This document shows positions 5,817-8,438 of a DNA stretch of 8,438 bases, piece by piece; position 1 is the stretch's first letter, and each line of letters starts with the position of its first letter. A program made the translations under genes and the position numbers. Under the pieces are notes generated by a model, which worked only from the letters and a program-made list of their open reading frames with translations, ran no database searches and was not told where the DNA came from. Origin of the DNA: Longilinea sp035560795 (lineage in GTDB: Bacteria > Chloroflexota > Anaerolineae > Anaerolineales > Anaerolineaceae); contig DATMYV010000013.1 in assembly GCA_035560795.1 (NCBI GenBank), positions 1 through 8,438 of the forward strand, in the 5' to 3' direction.

Positions 5817-5890
5817 CTTCAATTCTGAAAAAGGATCTATTTTTTTGGTCAGGGTTGTCCAACTGTTTGATTTGCGACAATTCCATAGAG

Positions 5891-5912
5891 AATTGTGACG
5901 GCGCTCACAATT
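5891..5912. promoter_or_regulatory. Perfect CRP/FNR-type palindrome (operator)
   Basis: AATTGTGA (5891-5898) and TCACAATT (5905-5912) are exact reverse complements separated by 6 nt. This contains TGTGA-N6-TCACA, the consensus of CRP-family regulator sites. A third half-site, ACAATTC (5877-5883), forms a second overlapping inverted repeat with GAATTGT (5890-5896), also with a 6-nt spacer. The palindrome's last two bases overlap the -35 box of the promoter at 5911-5939. Its centre lies about 44 nt before the predicted transcription start. Activation or repression are both possible from this position. Confidence 0.7.
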
Positions 5913-5939
5913 GTCATTAACCGAACAACGGTGTACAAT
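5911..5939 (+). promoter_or_regulatory. Sigma70-type promoter of the 55-aa membrane protein gene
   Basis: TTGTCA (-35, 5911-5916) and TACAAT (-10, 5934-5939) each match the consensus at 5 of 6 positions and are separated by exactly 17 nt. The predicted start near 5946 gives a leader of about 45 nt before the ATG at 5992. This makes the downstream small gene independent of the BMC operon. No convincing intrinsic terminator was seen between 5817 and 5890, so read-through from the operon remains possible. Confidence 0.75.
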
Positions 5940-5991
5940 TTTTATAGAGCATACCAAATCAATAATTCCTGTTCCCTTGTTGGAGGAAATC

Positions 5992-6159
5992 ATGCCCAAA
6001 TTAAGCGCACCTAAGAACACCACCTTCTATGTCGCGGCTGGCCTAGCTGTCATCGCATTAATCGGATACTTTATTGCATCCTTCAGTGGATTAGCTCCCT
6101 GGCTGATGCTGGTTGCGTTTCTTGTTCTTGCTGCCGGAAATTTGCTCGAGAATTTGTAA
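5992..6159 (+). CDS. Small two-helix membrane protein (55 aa)
   Basis: Family not recognised. The protein starts with a short basic, polar stretch (MPKLSAPKNTT). It then has two hydrophobic segments, about residues 12-31 (FYVAAGLAVIALIGYFIASF) and 35-51 (APWLMLVAFLVLAAGNL), joined by a very short turn, so it is predicted to be a helical hairpin in the cytoplasmic membrane. The frame is open back to a TTG at 5911, but that would place the start inside the promoter. TGGAGGAA (5981-5988) sits just before the ATG at 5992, which decides the start. It has its own promoter with a CRP-type palindrome and is followed by a hairpin terminator, so it is a monocistronic, regulated unit. Confidence 0.8.
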   Translation: MPKLSAPKNTTFYVAAGLAVIALIGYFIASFSGLAPWLMLVAFLVLAAGNLLENL

Positions 6160-6178
6160 AATATTTTCGATCAATGAG

Positions 6179-6232
6179 AGCCCCGCATTTGCTGCTGATC
6201 ATGCTCTAGGCAGTTTGCGGTGCTTTCGTTTT
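6179..6232 (+). terminator. Rho-independent terminator after the 55-aa gene
   Basis: AGCCCCGCA (6179-6187) pairs with TGCGGTGCT (6216-6224) over 9 bp with one C-T mismatch. CTGC (6192-6195) and GCAG (6210-6213) extend the stem inward. The stem is followed by TTCGTTTT (6225-6232). It lies 20 nt after the stop of the small membrane protein gene and separates it from the peptidase gene. Confidence 0.75.
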
Positions 6233-6254
6233 AATTAAGACTGGAATTGAGATT

Positions 6255-7385
6255 ATGGAAGATACAGATCGGATTTCGGAATCTTCATCATGCTGCCGTG
6301 TACGCGCATTGGGTATAAACCCAGGCATCCTGCCGACTGGACCACGAAATGCCATCACCGATGTTCACGGTGTGAAGGTGGGACATTTTACTTTGATCGA
6401 AGGTGTTGATATCCGTACCGGTGCCACGGCGATTTTGCCGCATGCAGGAAACCTTTACCAGGATAAAGTTCCAGCTGGCATCGTCGTTGGAAATGGTTAT
6501 GGCAAACTGATGGGGGCCACCCAGATTCTGGAATTGGGCGAGTTGGAGACCCCGATTCTGTTGACAAACACGCTTTCGGTGCCGCAGGCGGCAGACGCGC
6601 TGCTCGATTACACGCTCTCATATCCGGGTAACGAAAAGGTTGAGTCGGTCAACATGGTGGTTGGCGAGACCAACGATGGTTGGCTAAATAACATCCGGGC
6701 ACGCCGTTTGACCAGCCCTCAGTTAATTTCCGCCATTGAAAATGCCAGCGAAGATGAAGTGGGCGAAGGTGCCGTCGGCGCAGGCACTGGGACTGTTGCA
6801 TTTGGGTGGAAAGGCGGGATCGGCACTAGCTCGCGGGTTCTTCCTCAAACAATTGGCGCATATTCAATAGGTGTGCTGGTGCAAACCAATTATGGCGGGG
6901 TCCTGCAAATGGCTGGCATACCAGTCGGACAATTGATTGAGCAGTATTATCTTAAAGACAGTCTTGATTCAGATGCAGACGGTTCGATTATGATCGTTTT
7001 GGCTACCGATGCGCCACTTTCGGACCGGAACTTAACCCGTCTGGCGCGGCGGGCGCTTGCAGGCCTGGCGAGAACCGGTTCGGCATTTTCAAATGGTTCC
7101 GGTGATTATGTGCTGGCTTTTTCCACGGCAAAGAGTGTACGCCGTACACCTGAACGCCGTGCGAAAGTAACAGATTACCCAGATCTTCCAAACGAACAAA
7201 TGTCGCCGTTGTTTGAAACGGCAATTGAAGCAACCGAGGAAGCGATTTACAACTCCTTGTGTATGGCGAAAACAATGAATGGTTTCCGCGGGACCATTGA
7301 AGCGTTACCAATTGAAAAAGTTAGAAAAATCCTGACGGAAACGAAGAATGAATTTTCGAAAAAGACCCTGCTGAATAGGAAATGA
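6255..7385 (+). CDS. Family P1 (DmpA-like) self-processing aminopeptidase/amidase
   Basis: Member of peptidase family P1 (DmpA/BapA, Ntn-hydrolase-like fold). The precursor cleaves itself to expose an N-terminal Ser nucleophile, then removes N-terminal residues or acts on small amides and peptides. The 376 residues equal the DmpA length (~375). Landmarks are GPRNAITDVHGVKVGH (29-44), the NTLSVPQAADALLDYT segment (105-120), TNYGG (211-215), and the predicted processing site G243-S244 in DADGSIMIVLATDAPL, where S244 would become the nucleophile. It has no signal peptide, so it is probably cytoplasmic. The ATG at 6255 has only a weak upstream ribosome-binding site (GGA at 6243-6245 or GAG near 6249). 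A terminator separates it from the preceding gene, so a link with the BMC is not supported. The exact substrate cannot be read from the sequence. Confidence 0.9.
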   Translation: MEDTDRISESSSCCRVRALGINPGILPTGPRNAITDVHGVKVGHFTLIEGVDIRTGATAILPHAGNLYQDKVPAGIVVGNGYGKLMGATQILELGELETPILLTNTLSVPQAADALLDYTLSYPGNEKVESVNMVVGETNDGWLNNIRARRLTSPQLISAIENASEDEVGEGAVGAGTGTVAFGWKGGIGTSSRVLPQTIGAYSIGVLVQTNYGGVLQMAGIPVGQLIEQYYLKDSLDSDADGSIMIVLATDAPLSDRNLTRLARRALAGLARTGSAFSNGSGDYVLAFSTAKSVRRTPERRAKVTDYPDLPNEQMSPLFETAIEATEEAIYNSLCMAKTMNGFRGTIEALPIEKVRKILTETKNEFSKKTLLNRK

Positions 7386-7414
7386 ATATTTACAGGTCAA
7401 AATGGAGATCCAAC

Positions 7415-7447
7415 CTGACCACATTTATTAAAATGAAAAATGGTCAG
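7415..7447. repeat. Inverted repeat between convergent genes
   Basis: CTGACCA (7415-7421) and TGGTCAG (7441-7447) are exact reverse complements. Inside, CATTT (7422-7426) pairs with AAATG (7431-7435) around a 4-nt loop, leaving an AAAAA bulge. It lies 29 nt after the peptidase stop and before the convergent minus-strand small gene, where a bidirectional terminator would be expected. No T-tract follows on either strand, so its role as an intrinsic terminator is uncertain. Confidence 0.5.
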
Positions 7448-7493
7448 TGTTGATCACTCTGCAGTAATTATTCTGGAATAGTGTCTTCAAAAA

Positions 7494-7682
7494 CTAGCGA
7501 GAATTAACGAAAACATATCCGATGACCACGGCCATGATGATTAAAACGGTTATAATCGAAAGTTTTTCATTGAAGGCTTCGATTTGGCCTTCCATACGAT
7601 GTATGATTTTATCTTGTGTTGACCATTCCGTTTTCGGTGGAAATTGGTTATCAACGGTAGTAGATTTTATCGATTGTTCCAT
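7494..7682 (-). CDS. Small tail-anchored membrane protein (62 aa)
   Basis: Family not recognised. The polar N-terminal half (1-40) contains a likely short coiled-coil helix (TQDKIIHRMEGQIEAFNEKL). It is followed by one hydrophobic segment (about 42-59, SIITVLIIMAVVIGYVFV) and a three-residue NSR tail. This predicts a single C-terminal transmembrane anchor with the helix in the cytoplasm. The start is supported by GGGGGA (7690-7695 on the minus strand) 7 nt before the ATG, and by an extended -10 element just upstream. It is transcribed towards the peptidase gene. The plus-strand frame over the same bases (7522-7707) has no ribosome-binding site and no recognisable protein. Confidence 0.65.
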   Translation of the reverse strand: MEQSIKSTTVDNQFPPKTEWSTQDKIIHRMEGQIEAFNEKLSIITVLIIMAVVIGYVFVNSR

Positions 7683-7700
7683 AAGAATATCCCCCAGAAC

Positions 7701-7709
7701 AGTATAGCA
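7701..7709 (-). promoter_or_regulatory. Extended -10 promoter of the 62-aa gene
   Basis: Read on the minus strand, the sequence is TGC followed by TATACT (7701-7706), an extended -10 element (TGnTATAAT) with a 5-of-6 hexamer. No good -35 is seen at the right distance, which extended -10 promoters tolerate. The implied start near 7694 leaves a very short leader, with the GGGGGA ribosome-binding site at its 5' end. Confidence 0.45.
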
Positions 7710-7795
7710 TTCTGACAGGGATCAAGCAGCTTTCAGTTTATTTGCAATTGGTAACAGATTTATTAAACCTTGACTTGCTGTTCGGCCAGGCAAAA

Positions 7796-7832
7796 GAATG
7801 GTAAGACTGGCAACCATTCAAGTTGTTTTTTT
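7796..7832 (-). terminator. Terminator after tRNA-Leu, possibly bidirectional
   Basis: GAATGGT (7796-7802) and ACCATTC (7813-7819) form a perfect 7-bp stem with a 10-nt loop. On the minus strand the stem lies 28 nt after the tRNA 3' end and is followed by TTTT, fitting the terminator of the tRNA transcript. On the plus strand the same hairpin is followed by AAGTTGTTTTTTT, an even better T-rich tail, although no plus-strand gene is seen just before it. Confidence 0.6.
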
Positions 7833-7846
7833 ATTTTTTCTACCAG

Positions 7847-7928
7847 TGGGGAATGAGGGACTTGAACCCTCACGCCTTTCGGCACATGATCCTAAGTCAT
7901 GCCTGTCTGCCAATTCCAGCAATTCCCC
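7847..7928 (-). tRNA. tRNA-Leu (anticodon UAG)
   Basis: The minus strand folds into a complete 82-nt class II tRNA. The acceptor arms GGGGAAT (7922-7928) and ATTCCCC (7848-7854) pair over 7 bp, with discriminator A at 7847. The D-arm is CTG/CAG with AATTGGCAGA in the loop. The anticodon stem CATGA/TCATG encloses CTTAGGA, giving anticodon TAG (7892-7894), which reads CUA and, with wobble, other CUN Leu codons. A short variable-arm hairpin (GCC-GAAA-GGC) and the T-arm GAGGG-TTCAAGT-CCCTC follow. The long variable arm and discriminator A agree with leucine identity. No CCA is encoded; the bases after the discriminator are CTG. Confidence 0.96.
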
Positions 7929-7939
7929 GAACCTGTGAA

Positions 7940-7945
7940 ATTATA
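7940..7945 (-). promoter_or_regulatory. -10 element for tRNA-Leu
   Basis: A perfect TATAAT on the minus strand at 7940-7945 would start transcription near 7933, about 5 nt before the tRNA 5' end. The hexamer 17 nt upstream reads TAGGCA, a poor -35. The position directly before a stable RNA gene supports the call. Confidence 0.5.
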
Positions 7946-8043
7946 AGCGCAAGGCTGGTTTTTGCCTATAAAAGTTCAAAAACCATTGGTTTTACGCCTA
8001 AATTCACCCTTTTTACCAGTTCCCTTGTGTAAAGGAGGTATTT

Positions 8044-8056
8044 AATTAGGCTAATT
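8044..8056. repeat. 13-bp palindrome in AT-rich intergenic region
   Basis: AATTAG (8044-8049) and CTAATT (8051-8056) are exact reverse complements around a single G. It lies about 85 nt before the -10 element of the downstream membrane-protein gene and about 115 nt upstream of tRNA-Leu. It could be an operator, but AT-rich sequence produces such palindromes by chance. Confidence 0.35.
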
Positions 8057-8139
8057 TTACCACCTTAAGAAAAGTCATGCCTGTTTTTGTGTATCTTGAT
8101 TTGTTAAGGTTATATCCATACTTGATTCTTTTTTGCTCT

Positions 8140-8145
8140 TATAAT
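8140..8145 (+). promoter_or_regulatory. -10 element for the membrane-protein gene at 8192
   Basis: A perfect TATAAT occurs 47 nt before the ATG. The best -35-like hexamer nearby, TTGATT (8122-8127), is only 12 nt away, which is too close for a standard pair, and the sequence at 17 nt is poor. The call rests on the -10 match and on its place before a gene. Confidence 0.4.
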
Positions 8146-8191
8146 GATATGGGTTTCAACAAACTAACAATTCTCCAGGTAGGGTTATCCA

Positions 8192-8438
8192 ATGACAAGA
8201 TTTAACTCCAAAGAAAAGAAGTTGACTAAAAAACAAATAACTCTTGGTGTGCTACTTATCCTTGGACTATTTGCTCTAGCTGCTTGGTTCAGGTCTTATA
8301 TAATTCATCAACCTTTTTTAGATAACCTCTATTTCCTTTTAGCAGGGACAATCAAAGAACTCTGGAAGTTTGTTACCACTCCCACAGTATTTATTGCACT
8401 AGTCATTCTGAGTATCCTTTTTTGGAATAAAGAAAAGG
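8192..8438 (+). CDS. Membrane protein, N-terminal part (runs off the window)
   Basis: Family not recognised. An open frame from the ATG at 8192 continues past the window end without a stop, giving 82 complete codons. The N-terminus is strongly basic (MTRFNSKEKKLTKKQ). A first hydrophobic segment follows at about 17-33 (TLGVLLILGLFALAAWF). After a loop containing HQPFLDNLYFLLAGTIKELW comes a second segment at about 65-78 (TVFIALVILSILFW), then NKEK. Two or more transmembrane helices with a cytoplasmic N-terminus are predicted. AGGTAGGG (8177-8184) sits 7 nt before the ATG. The gene is AT-rich compared with the BMC operon and uses more A/T-ending codons, so it may have a different history. Confidence 0.7.
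   Translation, partial: MTRFNSKEKKLTKKQITLGVLLILGLFALAAWFRSYIIHQPFLDNLYFLLAGTIKELWKFVTTPTVFIALVILSILFWNKEK

Noticed and set aside
5817..5880. Search for a terminator at the end of the BMC operon
   Set aside because: Only short AT-rich complementarity (AAAAA/TTTTT around 5828-5847) and a bulged CAGTTG-type pairing near 5850-5866 were seen; none forms a convincing intrinsic terminator.
5891..5912. Identity as a true lac operator
   Set aside because: The arms match the symmetric lac operator, but the half-site spacing is two bases longer and fits the CRP/FNR TGTGA-N6-TCACA pattern better.
5911..5991. Longer start (TTG at 5911) for the 55-aa membrane protein
   Set aside because: The extension covers the -35 and -10 boxes, while TGGAGGAA sits directly before the ATG at 5992.
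7823..8032. Plus-strand open frame of 69 codons
   Set aside because: It runs antisense through the tRNA-Leu gene and has no ribosome-binding site or recognisable protein.
8031..8039. Strong Shine-Dalgarno-like AAAGGAGGT
   Set aside because: No ATG, GTG or TTG with a usable frame follows at the right distance; TAA occurs within a few bases.
1..8438. CRISPR array, insertion sequence or transposase
   Set aside because: No regularly spaced direct repeats, no terminal inverted repeats flanking an open frame, and no transposase or integrase motifs were found.

Overview
The window holds the 3'-proximal or complete part of a bacterial microcompartment (BMC) operon, followed by unlinked housekeeping and small membrane genes. 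Nine plus-strand genes at 97-5816 run head to tail with gaps of 3-46 nt. They encode, in order: an RpiB/LacAB-type sugar-phosphate isomerase, deoxyribose-5-phosphate aldolase (DeoC), a BMC-P vertex protein, a CoA-acylating aldehyde dehydrogenase, a BMC-H hexamer protein, a CsoS1D-like tandem BMC-T protein, a small protein with an EutQ/EutT-like N-terminus, two more BMC-P proteins and an unrecognised 86-aa protein. DeoC plus RpiB with an aldehyde dehydrogenase is the signature I remember for the 'sugar phosphate utilizing' (SPU) BMC class.

Inferred chemistry: DeoC splits 2-deoxyribose-5-phosphate into glyceraldehyde-3-phosphate and acetaldehyde inside the shell. The dehydrogenase oxidises acetaldehyde with CoA and NAD+ to acetyl-CoA. 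The isomerase presumably handles a ribose- or deoxyribose-type phosphate, but its active site is atypical (Asp where E. coli RpiB has its catalytic Cys). Four non-shell proteins carry terminal amphipathic helices joined by Pro/Ala/Ser-rich or other linkers, the usual form of BMC encapsulation peptides. No phosphotransacylase, alcohol dehydrogenase or acetate kinase is visible, so CoA and NAD+ recycling must be encoded elsewhere or outside the window.

After the operon, a strong sigma70-like promoter overlaps a perfect palindrome of the CRP/FNR type (TGTGA-N6-TCACA) and precedes a 55-aa two-helix membrane protein with its own terminator. Next come a family P1 (DmpA-like) self-processing peptidase on the plus strand, a 62-aa tail-anchored small protein on the minus strand, a tRNA-Leu(UAG) on the minus strand with a hairpin terminator, and the start of an AT-rich membrane-protein gene that leaves the window at 8438.

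Organism: a bacterium of moderate GC content (about 50% in the BMC operon by eye, clearly lower after 7386), using TTG starts for two genes and a tRNA gene without encoded CCA. An environmental lineage such as Chloroflexota (Anaerolineae) would fit the gene set, but this is a low-confidence guess from gene content alone.
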